From Actinomycetota bacterium (GTDB lineage Bacteria; Actinomycetota; Rubrobacteria; Rubrobacterales; Rubrobacteraceae): 9,878 nt of DNA. Both the position numbers and the translations under genes were made by a program. The notes under the pieces are model-generated. The model did not search any database and was not told where the DNA came from. It saw nothing but the letters and a program-made list of their open reading frames with translations. Positions 1 through 6,907 of the stretch are shown one piece after another; the stretch's first letter is position 1; the number at the start of each line of letters is the position of its first letter. The stretch lies in the NCBI GenBank assembly GCA_020200675.1, contig JAIVIG010000319.1, forward strand, positions 1 to 9,878. The letters are read 5' to 3'.

Positions 1-1441
1 GCTCCGTGGTCAGGGGACGCTTGAGGTAAGCGCCGGTAGGCTCGCCGACGGCCTCCCCGTCGGCGAAGACGGTCCGTCCGCGCAGGAGGGTGCGGACCGG
101 CCAGCCGGTGAGCTCCATCCCCTCGAACGGGGTGTAATCCTGGGCCGAGAGAAGCCGTCCGGTGGTGACGGGATGGGTCTCTTGCATGTCGACTATCGCG
201 AGATCGGCGTCGGCGCCTATCGTGATGACGCCCTTGCGGGGGCCGAGGCCGTAGGCGTGGGCGGGGTTCGTCGCCGCTAGCTCCGCTATCCTCCCGAGGG
301 ACAGGCCGCGTCTGGGGCCCTCGGTTAGGAGTAAGGGGTAGACGAGAGCGGTGCCACCGAAGCCGGGGAGCGCCGCCCACAGGTCGCCTTCTTTGTTCTC
401 TTCCGAGCAGCAGGCGTGGTCGGAGCAGATCCAGTCGATCTCGCCGCGCGCCACACCCCGCCAGAGGGCGTCCACGTCGGACTGTGCCCTTATGGGCGGG
501 TTCACCTTGCCACGCTGGTCGTTGTAACTCTCGTAGGTGAGGGCGAGGTGATGCAGCGTGGTCTCCAGACGCGCGTCGAGTTCGGGGTGCTGTCGTTTGA
601 GCTCTAGCGCCGCGTCGAGCGCCTCCGCGCTGGAGAGGTGGAGTAGGTTTATCGGGCATCGCGTGTGCCCGGCCAGAACGCCGACCTCCGCGACGGCGAG
701 GTGTTCGGTGAGTGTCGGGCGCGAGGCGCTGTAGGCTTCGAGGCCCGAGAGGGTTCCGTCTCGTTTGACCCGCTCGCTGAAGACCCGGATCAGCTCGGAC
801 TGCTCGCAGTGGATGGAGAGCGAGACCCGCGAGCCGTCGGTGCGCGTCTCCTGAACCCTCGCCACCTGTTCCATGATCTCGAAGAGGTGCCCGAGGTCGT
901 AGTCCTCGCTCATCGTGTAGCCGCTGGCGTCGCTCGACGCCCCGGAAAGGTCCAGACCCTTGTAGAACATGTAGTACTTGAAAGAGGCGACGCCCTCTTC
1001 GGCGACGAGCCGTTCGATCTCGCCTATCTGGTCCCGCACCATCGGCGCCAGATGGTAGCCGTAGTCCACGTACGAGTGACCGTCCGTCGCCACCAGCACC
1101 TCCGGGAAGATCTCCGCGTACGGCCCACTCTTCTCCAGGTAGTGGCTCCCCGTCCTGAAGTAGCTGATGACGCTCGTCACCCCGCCGACCAGCGACGAGA
1201 GCGTCTCGCTCTTCGCGTCCTCCGTTATGTCGCGGTAGATCCCGAGGTGGAAGTGGGAATCGACCGCCCCCGGCAGAACGAGCCTGCCCGTGGCGTCTAT
1301 AGCCTCGTCGGCCTCCGAGGAGGCAAACCCCTCCCCTATCGCCGAGATCCTACCGTCCTTGATCCCCACGTCCGCCCGAACCTCGCCCCGGCTGGGAAGC
1401 ACCACCGTCCCGCCGAGCACGACCGTGTCGAATCGGCCCAT
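1..1441 (-). CDS. Hydantoinase/allantoinase-like metal-dependent amidohydrolase (C-terminus cut by window edge)
   Basis: A TIM-barrel amidohydrolase that would hydrolyse a cyclic amide, ureide or imide in the cytoplasm. The visible 480 residues carry the full binuclear metal set: H63-x-H65 in DSHFHL, the carbamylated Lys candidate K155, H211 (IHCE), H268 (LLHLSS) and catalytic D341 (SDHA). K155 is followed five residues later by Y160, the Lys-x4-Tyr spacing known for D-hydantoinase and dihydropyrimidinase. The loop after D341 (SDHACCSEENKEGDLWAALPGFGG) is more like allantoinases, so the substrate is uncertain. The typical C-terminal segment (GADADLAIVD) is present and only the last residues are missing. 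The ATG start is supported by AGGAAGGGG (1450-1458) eight bases upstream and by an in-frame stop a short way further upstream. The MFS gene lies upstream on the same strand, 119 bases away. The family is clear; the exact reaction is not. Confidence 0.88.
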   Translation of the reverse strand, partial: MGRFDTVVLGGTVVLPSRGEVRADVGIKDGRISAIGEGFASSEADEAIDATGRLVLPGAVDSHFHLGIYRDITEDAKSETLSSLVGGVTSVISYFRTGSHYLEKSGPYAEIFPEVLVATDGHSYVDYGYHLAPMVRDQIGEIERLVAEEGVASFKYYMFYKGLDLSGASSDASGYTMSEDYDLGHLFEIMEQVARVQETRTDGSRVSLSIHCEQSELIRVFSERVKRDGTLSGLEAYSASRPTLTEHLAVAEVGVLAGHTRCPINLLHLSSAEALDAALELKRQHPELDARLETTLHHLALTYESYNDQRGKVNPPIRAQSDVDALWRGVARGEIDWICSDHACCSEENKEGDLWAALPGFGGTALVYPLLLTEGPRRGLSLGRIAELAATNPAHAYGLGPRKGVITIGADADLAIVDMQETHPVTTGRLLSAQDYTPFEGMELTGWPVRTLLRGRTVFADGEAVGEPTGAYLKRPLTTE

Positions 1442-1488
1442 CCCCAAAGCCCCTTCCTCTCGCCCATCTCTCTAATTGCTACGCGCCA

Positions 1489-1518
1489 AACATAGCATGG
1501 AGCAAGAGGCTCGGTCAA
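1489..1518 (-). promoter_or_regulatory. Predicted sigma70-like promoter for the amidohydrolase gene
   Basis: On the minus strand there is a -35 box TTGACC (1513-1518, 5/6 match) and a -10 box TATGTT (1489-1494, 4/6 match) with an 18-bp spacer. This gives a leader of roughly 40 bases before the ATG at 1441. A short dyad CGGTC-AAAA-GACCG (1512-1525) overlaps the -35 box and could be an operator. It suggests the amidohydrolase can be transcribed independently of the MFS gene. The rest of the 119-bp gap shows nothing else. Confidence 0.42.
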
Positions 1519-1560
1519 AAGACCGGCCCTCGTCGGCACGCCGGCAACCAGCGCCGACGT

Positions 1561-2838
1561 TCAGGAAGCCGCGCTGGTTGCATGCTCGCCGCCCCTGGTT
1601 TTTCTCGCCGCCGCAAAGCGCCACCAGCCGATGCCGACCTGCACCAGGGCCAGCGACACGAGCACCGCGAACAGGGCTCTGTAGCCGAAGCTAGCAATCG
1701 TCCAACCAGCGAGCAGCGGGAAGCCGAGGATTGCCGCCTGGAAGAGCAGGCCCGCGATCGGCAGCACCCGCGAGCGCACCGACTCTTCCGAGACGTTGAC
1801 CGCCTGCGCCTGCACGGTGGGCAGCGCGAGCCCGTAGCCGAGCCCGAGCGCCGCGGAGGCGACCGCGTAGACGAGGGTGCTCGATCCCACCAAGAGGAAC
1901 GACGCTACCGCGAGCGCCATCAGGCTCACCGCCGCAGCGATAATTAAACGAGCGTCGTAGCGGGCCGCCGTCCCCGAGAGGCCGAACCGGGAGAGGATCA
2001 CGGCAACCGTGTAGGTGACGTAGTAGACGGAGAAGTCCAGGCCCTGCGCGCCGGCGAAGGTGGTCTGGAAGCTCGTCATCGAGGTGAACAGGCAGGCGAA
2101 CAGGAGAATCATGACGAGCGAGAAGGCTGCCTCCGACCGCAAGATCCGACCCATCGCGGCGCCGAACGGTACCGTGGCGGGCGCATCGCCTCCCACCTTC
2201 TCCGTTCCGGCCGTCGTCCTGGCGTCGGGCGTGAGCATCCCGACGCACAGCGTCAGCGCGACGGCGACGAGGCACACGACCCCGGCCGCGAAGAACGTGC
2301 CGCGGAAGCCGAGGTCTGTCTCGACCAGGAGGCGACCGACGACAGGTCCCACGCCGATACCCACCTGCTGGGTGCCGGTGAGGTAGCCGAAGTAGGTGGC
2401 CCTCCCCTCGTCGGAGACCATGCCGCTCATCACCATCGGGGTCGCCGTGTAGACAACCGCCCACGCGGTGCCCAGCAGCACCCCGAGCCCGATCAGGGGC
2501 GTCCAGGTTTGGGTCGTTAACGACACCCCGGCCGCCCCGAGCGCGTACAACGAGATCGCAATCGCCACCACTATGTGCGGCCTCAAGAAGTCCGGGAAGC
2601 GGATGAGAGCGCCGATGCACAAGACGGCGCTCACCATGCCGGCGGAGAGGATGAGGCCGAAATCCGCCTCGTCACCGCCGAGCTCCTGCACGTACAAGGG
2701 CAACAACAAGAGCATCCCGTATGCGGTCGAGATTCCCAAAGTCCCGAGGAGCAACAGCACGACCGCCGCCGACCCCACGCCGCACTTCGTCCGAGCCTCC
2801 CGGGCTCGGTGCCGAGATCCATCTCCAGTGTCCGTCAT
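1561..2838 (-). CDS. MFS transporter, 12 transmembrane segments
   Basis: A 425-residue major facilitator superfamily permease of the cytoplasmic membrane. About twelve hydrophobic segments are separated by a basic/polar central loop (TPDARTTAGTEKVGGDAPAT) between the two six-helix halves. The N-terminal 20 residues are hydrophilic and cytoplasmic, and the C-terminus is basic (RFAAARKTRGGEH). The loop between helices 2 and 3, which in most MFS proteins reads G-x-L-x-D-R-x-G-R-R/K, is degenerate here (GALIRFPDFLRPH). The ATG at 2838 is chosen over an in-frame start at 2868 because AAGGAG (2846-2851) lies seven bases upstream. The gene is divergent from lysR and precedes an amidohydrolase on the same strand, which suggests uptake of that locus's substrate. 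Export cannot be excluded, because MFS sequence alone does not give direction or ligand. Confidence 0.9.
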   Translation of the reverse strand: MTDTGDGSRHRAREARTKCGVGSAAVVLLLLGTLGISTAYGMLLLLPLYVQELGGDEADFGLILSAGMVSAVLCIGALIRFPDFLRPHIVVAIAISLYALGAAGVSLTTQTWTPLIGLGVLLGTAWAVVYTATPMVMSGMVSDEGRATYFGYLTGTQQVGIGVGPVVGRLLVETDLGFRGTFFAAGVVCLVAVALTLCVGMLTPDARTTAGTEKVGGDAPATVPFGAAMGRILRSEAAFSLVMILLFACLFTSMTSFQTTFAGAQGLDFSVYYVTYTVAVILSRFGLSGTAARYDARLIIAAAVSLMALAVASFLLVGSSTLVYAVASAALGLGYGLALPTVQAQAVNVSEESVRSRVLPIAGLLFQAAILGFPLLAGWTIASFGYRALFAVLVSLALVQVGIGWWRFAAARKTRGGEHATSAAS

Positions 2839-2845
2839 GGTGTTT

Positions 2846-2851
2846 CTCCTT
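2846..2851 (-). promoter_or_regulatory. Shine-Dalgarno site deciding the MFS start
   Basis: AAGGAG on the minus strand, seven bases before the ATG at 2838. It is the strongest ribosome binding site near this N-terminus and argues against the longer frame beginning at 2868. Confidence 0.75.
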
Positions 2852-2879
2852 AGATCCGCTAGAGCCACCTTTGATCCTG

Positions 2880-2909
2880 ATCGTAGTATCGTGTTAGTAT
2901 CTTTTCCAA
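2880..2909 (-). promoter_or_regulatory. Possible promoter of the MFS gene
   Basis: On the minus strand TTGGAA (2904-2909) and TACGAT (2880-2885) match -35 and -10 boxes at four of six positions each, with an 18-bp spacer. A TAGTATC direct repeat (2884-2890 and 2895-2901 on the plus strand) lies inside it, and the LysR-type dyad at 2930-2946 lies just upstream, where an activator would sit. This is a weak consensus prediction. Confidence 0.32.
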
Positions 2910-2929
2910 CGAAAGATTGCGATGTTATC

Positions 2930-2946
2930 TATCGTCCATAACGATA
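2930..2946. promoter_or_regulatory. Candidate LysR-type operator, TATCGT-N5-ACGATA
   Basis: A perfect 6-bp inverted repeat with a 5-bp centre lies between the divergent MFS and lysR genes, 22 bases before the lysR start. It contains T-N11-A and ATC-N9-GAT, the classical recognition pattern of LysR-type regulators. Its position fits autoregulation of lysR together with control of the MFS gene. Assignment to this particular regulator is inference. Confidence 0.5.
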
Positions 2947-2955
2947 AGTGTTTCC

Positions 2956-2962
2956 GAGAGGA
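2956..2962 (+). promoter_or_regulatory. Shine-Dalgarno site deciding the lysR start
   Basis: GAGAGGA ends six bases before GTG at 2969. It favours that codon over the in-frame GTG at 2948, which has no purine-rich site in front of it and would overlap the operator region. Confidence 0.6.
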
Positions 2963-2968
2963 TTGGTC

Positions 2969-3898
2969 GTGGAGCTCAGACAAGTCGAGACGTTCAGGGC
3001 GGTGGCAAAGGAGCTGAGCTTCAGCCGCGCGGCGGCGAAGCTAGGCTACGTCCAGTCCAGCGTAAGCGTCCAGGTGAGCGGGTTGGAGCAGGAGCTCGGG
3101 GTACCGCTATTTGACCGGCTTGGCAGAAGGATCGCGCTGACGGACGCGGGTCGGGTGATGCTCGGATACTCCGAGAAGCTGCTCGGCCTGGCGGAGGAGG
3201 CTAAAGACGCGGTGGTCGACGCTGGGGTGGGCTCCGGCGAAATCACCGGCTCCCTCACGGTAAGCGCACCCGAAACCCTACTCACTTACCGGCTCCCCAA
3301 GCTCCTGGCGCTCTTCCACGCCGGGTACCCGAAGGTCAGGCTTTCCTTACGGCCGAGCGCCATAGGCAAGCTTGTGGGCGCGGTCCGCCGGGAGGTCGAG
3401 GAGGGCAAGGTCGATGTCGCCTTTGTGCTCGACGAGCCCGTGCTAGCCTCGGGACTTTCCGTCGAGCCGCTTGTTGAGGAGGCGATAAGCGTCATCGCTC
3501 CTGCCTCTCACATGCTGGCGTCGTCGACACTGGTTGTCCCGCGGGACCTGCGGGGCGAGACGATGCTCCTTCCCGAAGCCCCAGAGTCCGGGTGCGCCTA
3601 CAGGGGCCAGTTCGAGAGACAGCTCTCGGGCGCCGGCGTGGTGCCGTCGGAAACAATAGAGTTCACGAGCATCGAGGCCGTCAAGCAGTGCGTCGCGGCC
3701 GGCATGGGGATCTCGGTCCTGCCCAGCGTCGTGGTGGAGTCGGAGTTGAAAGGGGAGCGCCTGTCCGCGCTACGGTGGGGTGAGCCATTCGGCGTTGCGA
3801 CACAGATGGCCTGGCACGAGGAGCGTTGGAGGTCTCCCGCTTTGGAGACGTTTTTGGAGACGGCCCGGAATGTCTTCGCCCCTACGAACGTCTCTTGA
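2969..3898 (+). CDS. LysR-family transcriptional regulator
   Basis: A 309-residue LysR-type DNA-binding regulator, the usual family length. The N-terminal winged helix-turn-helix spans about residues 3-61 (VETFRAVAKELSFSRAAAKLGYVQSSVSVQVSGLEQELG, then LFDRLGRRIALTDAG). A linker helix follows, then a periplasmic-binding-protein-like effector domain from about residue 85 to the end (for example SIEAVKQCVAAGMGISVLPSVVV). The GTG start at 2969 is set by GAGAGGA six bases upstream; an in-frame GTG at 2948 would add seven residues. The gene is divergent from the MFS transporter and lies upstream of, and codirectional with, the CoA-transferase operon. Local control of both is therefore the simplest reading. 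The inducer is unknown. Confidence 0.92.
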   Translation: MELRQVETFRAVAKELSFSRAAAKLGYVQSSVSVQVSGLEQELGVPLFDRLGRRIALTDAGRVMLGYSEKLLGLAEEAKDAVVDAGVGSGEITGSLTVSAPETLLTYRLPKLLALFHAGYPKVRLSLRPSAIGKLVGAVRREVEEGKVDVAFVLDEPVLASGLSVEPLVEEAISVIAPASHMLASSTLVVPRDLRGETMLLPEAPESGCAYRGQFERQLSGAGVVPSETIEFTSIEAVKQCVAAGMGISVLPSVVVESELKGERLSALRWGEPFGVATQMAWHEERWRSPALETFLETARNVFAPTNVS

Positions 3899-3940
3899 AG
3901 TGAGCGGCAATCAGCAAGAGTATTTTCGCCACGCAGGCGA

Positions 3941-3969
3941 ACGGTAGAACTCCTTACCGTCTCGATAAT
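3941..3969 (+). promoter_or_regulatory. Dyad plus -10-like element before the CoA-transferase operon
   Basis: The gap between lysR and the operon holds a perfect dyad ACGGTA-N8-TACCGT (3941-3960), followed by GATAAT (3964-3969), a 5/6 match to a -10 box. The -35 position lies within the dyad and has no consensus hexamer, as is common for activator-dependent promoters. There is no T tract after the dyad, so a terminator is unlikely. The rest of 3899-4050 shows nothing recognisable apart from the ribosome binding site. Confidence 0.33.
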
Positions 3970-4035
3970 CAAGACAGCGCGAGAGCCTTGCGGCGAGATA
4001 GCGCATGGGCAAAGATGGAGGCTGGAGCACGCGAA

Positions 4036-4043
4036 GGGGAGGG
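4036..4043 (+). promoter_or_regulatory. Shine-Dalgarno site supporting a TTG start for the CoA-transferase
   Basis: GGGGAGGG, with its core GGAGG at 4038-4042, lies eight bases before TTG at 4051. The in-frame ATG at 4015 and TTG at 3988 have no comparable site. Confidence 0.6.
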
Positions 4044-4050
4044 TCGAGGG

Positions 4051-5241
4051 TTGGCGCAGCAGAAGGCGCTCGAAGGGATCAAGGTAATAGACGCGGCGAC
4101 GCTCTTCGCCGGGCCGCTCGCCGCGACGGTCCTCGGCGACTTTGGGGCCGAAGTTCTGAAGGTAGAACATCCCAAAGGAGACCCGGCGCGTTCCCACGGA
4201 TACGAGAAGGACGGGGTCGGCCTGTGGTGGAAGATGCTCGGCCGCAACAAGAGGGCCGTGACCCTGAGCCTGAGCACGCCCGAAGGAGCGGAGATCTTCG
4301 AGGAGCTCGCCCGGGACGCCGACGTCGTGATCGAGAGCTTCAAACCCGGAACTTTAGAACGCTGGAACCTCGGCTACGAGCAGCTCTCGGAGACGAACCC
4401 CGGCCTCGTGCTCGCCCGCGTCACCGGCTTCGGGCAGTTCGGCCCGTACAGCAACCGTCCCGGTTTCGGCACCATAGCCGAGTCCATGAGCGGTTTCGCG
4501 CACGCCACGGGCCAGCCCGACGGTCCCCCGACGCTTCCGCCGTTCGGCCTGGCAGACGGGATAGCGGCGCTCGCAGCGGCCTGCGCGATCCTGACGGCGC
4601 TGCGCGCCCGCGACGCCACGGGCAGAGGTCAGGTCGTGGACCTGGCGATCATCGAACCCATATTCACCATCCTGGGTCCCCAGCCAATCGCCTACGATCA
4701 GCTCGGGGTGATACAGGAGCGGACCGGCAACCGCTCCAACAACAACGCGCCACGCAACACCTACAAGACAAAGGACGGCAAATGGGTCGCGGTCTCGACG
4801 AGCGCCCAGAACATCGCCGAGCGGGTGATGCGCCTGGTCGGAAAGCCGGAGTTCATAGACGAGCCGTGGTTCCAGAAGGGCTCCGAGCGAGCCAAACACG
4901 CCGACGAGCTCGACGAGGCGGTAGGTACCTGGATCTCCGAGCGCACCACCGAAGAAGTCGTCGCCGCGTTCGAAGAGGCGAACGCCGCCATCACCCCCAT
5001 CTACGACATCGAAGACATCATGCAAGACCCACAGTACCAGGCTCTCGACTCGGTCATCTCCGTCGAAGACCCCGAACTCGGCCCCATAAAGATGCAAAAC
5101 GTCCTCTTCCGGCTCTCCGAGACGCCCGGCGAGGTCAAGTGGTCCGGTCCCCAGCTCGGCGAGCACAACGAGGAGGTCTACGGGGAGCTGGGGATGGATA
5201 AGAGGAGGTTAGGGGAGCTGGCCGAGAAGGGGGTGATATGA
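4051..5241 (+). CDS. Family III (CaiB/BaiF-type) acyl-CoA transferase
   Basis: A cytoplasmic class III CoA-transferase that moves CoA from one acyl-CoA (often succinyl-CoA) to a free carboxylic acid. From TTG 4051 the protein has 396 residues, the usual family size. It begins with the typical ALEGIKVIDAATLFAGPLAA and DFGAEVLKVEHPKGDPAR. The catalytic Asp is D169 in FGLADGIAALAAACAILTALRARDATGRGQ, the same number as in formyl-CoA transferase. The motif NTYKTKDGKWVAVS marks the second half. An ATG at 4015 would add 12 residues that do not resemble the family N-terminus. This is the first gene of a coupled operon: its TGA overlaps the ATG of the lyase. With a CitE-like partner, malate, citramalate or itaconate-type acids are plausible acceptors, by analogy with succinyl-CoA:malate and itaconate CoA-transferases. 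This is inference. Confidence 0.93.
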   Translation: MAQQKALEGIKVIDAATLFAGPLAATVLGDFGAEVLKVEHPKGDPARSHGYEKDGVGLWWKMLGRNKRAVTLSLSTPEGAEIFEELARDADVVIESFKPGTLERWNLGYEQLSETNPGLVLARVTGFGQFGPYSNRPGFGTIAESMSGFAHATGQPDGPPTLPPFGLADGIAALAAACAILTALRARDATGRGQVVDLAIIEPIFTILGPQPIAYDQLGVIQERTGNRSNNNAPRNTYKTKDGKWVAVSTSAQNIAERVMRLVGKPEFIDEPWFQKGSERAKHADELDEAVGTWISERTTEEVVAAFEEANAAITPIYDIEDIMQDPQYQALDSVISVEDPELGPIKMQNVLFRLSETPGEVKWSGPQLGEHNEEVYGELGMDKRRLGELAEKGVI

Positions 5242-6104
5242 AGTCCGCCGAGTCCCCCATCCGGAGCTACCTCTACGTACCCGGCGACGATCCCCGCCGC
5301 ATCGAGAAAGCCCTCGCCTCCGAAGCCGACGCCGTGGTCCTCGACCTCGAAGACGCCGTCGCTCCGAGCCGCAAGGAGGAGGCCCGCGAAACGGTCGCCG
5401 GCTTTCTCGGCTCCGAGCAGGACAGACCGATCTTCGTCCGCATCAACGTCCCCGACTCGAAGCTCGCCGAGGAGGACGTAGAAGCGGTCGCGAGTCCACA
5501 CCTCGCCGGGCTCCGGCTCCCGAAGTGCGAATCTGCGGAGGCCGTTCGCCGCATCGCGAAGCGGGTGGAGGATCTGGGATACGAAGCCGGCATCCAGTGC
5601 CTCATCGAGTCCGCCCTGGGGCTGGAGTTCGCCTTCGAGATCTCGCGCGCCCACGAAAAGGTCGAGGGTCTGAGCCTCGGGGAAGCGGACCTGGCCGCGG
5701 ACCTGGGCGTGCGCGACGAGGCGAGCCTCCTCTATGCGCGTTCGCGGGTGGTAGTCGCCTCCAGGGCCGCCGGGCTGCCGGGACCGGTGCAGAGCGTGTA
5801 CACGAACGTGCGCGACGCGGAAGGGCTGCGCCGCTCCACCGAGGAGGGTAAGAACATGGGGTTCGTGGGGCGCTCGGCGATCCACCCGGCCCAGATCCCG
5901 GCGATCAACGAAATCTTTACCCCGACAGAGGACGAGGTAGCCGAAGCAAAAGACCTCCTGGAGAGACTGGAGGAATCCGCAGGAGCTGGCACCGGCGCCT
6001 TCGCCCTCGAGGACGGCCGGTTCGTGGACGAAGCCGTCGTCGCGTCCGCGCGCTCCATCCTCGCCCTCGCCCGCCAGTCCTCCGGAAGGGAAGGGGCGAC
6101 GTGA
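5238..6104 (+). CDS. CitE-like HpcH/HpaI-family acyl-CoA lyase (malyl/citramalyl-CoA lyase type)
   Basis: A 288-residue TIM-barrel, metal-dependent C-C lyase that would split a 3-hydroxyacyl-CoA such as malyl- or citramalyl-CoA into acetyl-CoA and a 2-oxo acid. Visible motifs are YLYVPGDDPRRIEKAL (11-26), DLEDAV (36-41), R68 in FVRIN, LPKCESAEAV (94-103), metal ligands E124 (ESALGL) and D151 (GEADLA), FVGRSAIHPAQIP (209-221), and the C-terminal lid Asp candidate D264 (RFVDE). It lacks the extra C-terminal length of many malyl-CoA lyases and fits the shorter stand-alone CitE type. Q185 and N190 (PVQSVYTN) stand where many relatives have Asp. The ATG overlaps the CoA-transferase stop by four bases (ATGA), with AAGGGGG just upstream. 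Its neighbours support cleavage of the CoA ester formed by the first gene. The exact substrate is unknown. Confidence 0.9.
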   Translation: MKSAESPIRSYLYVPGDDPRRIEKALASEADAVVLDLEDAVAPSRKEEARETVAGFLGSEQDRPIFVRINVPDSKLAEEDVEAVASPHLAGLRLPKCESAEAVRRIAKRVEDLGYEAGIQCLIESALGLEFAFEISRAHEKVEGLSLGEADLAADLGVRDEASLLYARSRVVVASRAAGLPGPVQSVYTNVRDAEGLRRSTEEGKNMGFVGRSAIHPAQIPAINEIFTPTEDEVAEAKDLLERLEESAGAGTGAFALEDGRFVDEAVVASARSILALARQSSGREGAT

Positions 6105-6907
6105 GCAGGCTGCTCCATGCTCTGGCCTCGGGAACATACGTCTACGACCTGGCGCAACCGCTCGCGGCCGAGACGCCCCACTCGCCCAACCATCCCCCCT
6201 TCCGCATGTCGCTCATGCGCCGTCACGGCGACATGGTGAGAGAGGACGGCAGCTCGGCGGCGAACGAGATCATCGTCACCGGTGGACACACCGGCACCCA
6301 CGTAGACGCCCTCGCCCACGTCTCCTACGTGGGCAAGCTCCACGGCGGCGCCTCCGCCGAAGACGCCCAACGAGGAGGCCGATTCTCCAGCCACGGCGTA
6401 GACGCGATGGAGCCGATGGTCTGTCGCGGAGTGCTCCTCGACGTCGCGGCCTTGCACGGCACAAACGTGCTCCCCGGAGGGTACGGCATCACCGAGAACG
6501 ACCTCGCGGCCGCGGAGGAGAAGGCCAGCGTCGAGGTGCAAGCTGGGGACGTGGTCCTCGTTCACTCCGGCTGGTCCCGCAACTTTAGCGACACGCAGGC
6601 GTTCCTGGGCCACGAAACGGGGGCGCCGGGCCCGACCGAAGATGCCGCGCGCTGGCTCGCGGAGAAGGGCGTGCGGGCGACGGGAGCCGAGACCATCGCC
6701 TACGAGCAGATAAAGCCCGAGGTCGGGCACGCGCTGCTGCCCGTCCACCGCCGGCTCCTGGTGGAGAGCGGTATCCACATCATCGAGGTCATGAACCTCG
6801 CGGAGCTGGCGGAGGCCGGTATCTACGAGTTCATGTTCGTCCTCGCGCCTCTCAAGATCACCGGCGGCACCGGCTCTCCGGTGCGCCCCCTGGCGGTGGT
6901 GGATTAG
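6101..6907 (+). CDS. Cyclase-family metal-dependent hydrolase (kynurenine formamidase/isatin hydrolase-like)
   Basis: A 268-residue member of the cyclase family, metal hydrolases that cleave amide, formamide or small cyclic amide bonds (kynurenine formamidase, isatin hydrolase). The metal site is visible as H63-T-G-T-H67-V-D69-A-L-A-H73. It matches the signature H-x-G-T-H-x-D-x-P-x-H except that Leu71 replaces the usual Pro. Later conserved positions are H216 (PVHRRLL) and E229 (IIEVMNL). No signal peptide is seen, so it is cytoplasmic. The GTG start overlaps the lyase stop by four bases (GTGA) and follows GGAAGGG and AAGGGG purine runs. It lies inside the CoA-transferase/lyase operon with no kynurenine-pathway genes nearby. 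A ring-opening or amide-hydrolysing step in the same pathway is therefore more likely than tryptophan catabolism, but that is inference. Confidence 0.88.
   Translation: MSRLLHALASGTYVYDLAQPLAAETPHSPNHPPFRMSLMRRHGDMVREDGSSAANEIIVTGGHTGTHVDALAHVSYVGKLHGGASAEDAQRGGRFSSHGVDAMEPMVCRGVLLDVAALHGTNVLPGGYGITENDLAAAEEKASVEVQAGDVVLVHSGWSRNFSDTQAFLGHETGAPGPTEDAARWLAEKGVRATGAETIAYEQIKPEVGHALLPVHRRLLVESGIHIIEVMNLAELAEAGIYEFMFVLAPLKITGGTGSPVRPLAVVD

Noticed and set aside
665..1495. Plus-strand open frame of 276 codons at the left end.
   Set aside because: It is antisense to the amidohydrolase, whose metal ligands are complete in the minus-strand frame, and has no motif of its own.
1512..1525. Hairpin CGGTC-AAAA-GACCG after the MFS stop, as an intrinsic terminator.
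   Set aside because: The stem is only 5 bp and no T tract follows on the minus strand. It overlaps a better-supported -35 box, so operator or chance is more likely.
3899..4050. A small coding gene between lysR and the CoA-transferase.
   Set aside because: I found no short frame with a plausible ribosome binding site and start. The purine-rich site present fits the TTG start at 4051.
4005..5201. Plus-strand open frame of 398 codons in another frame of the CoA-transferase.
   Set aside because: The product is an Arg-rich, repetitive sequence with no domain. The overlapping frame has all CoA-transferase motifs including D169.
5178..6137. Long minus-strand open frame (319 codons) antisense to the CitE-like lyase.
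   Set aside because: It lies fully over a well-supported gene, has low-complexity Arg/Gly/Asp-rich composition and no family motif. This is typical of antisense frames in GC-rich DNA.
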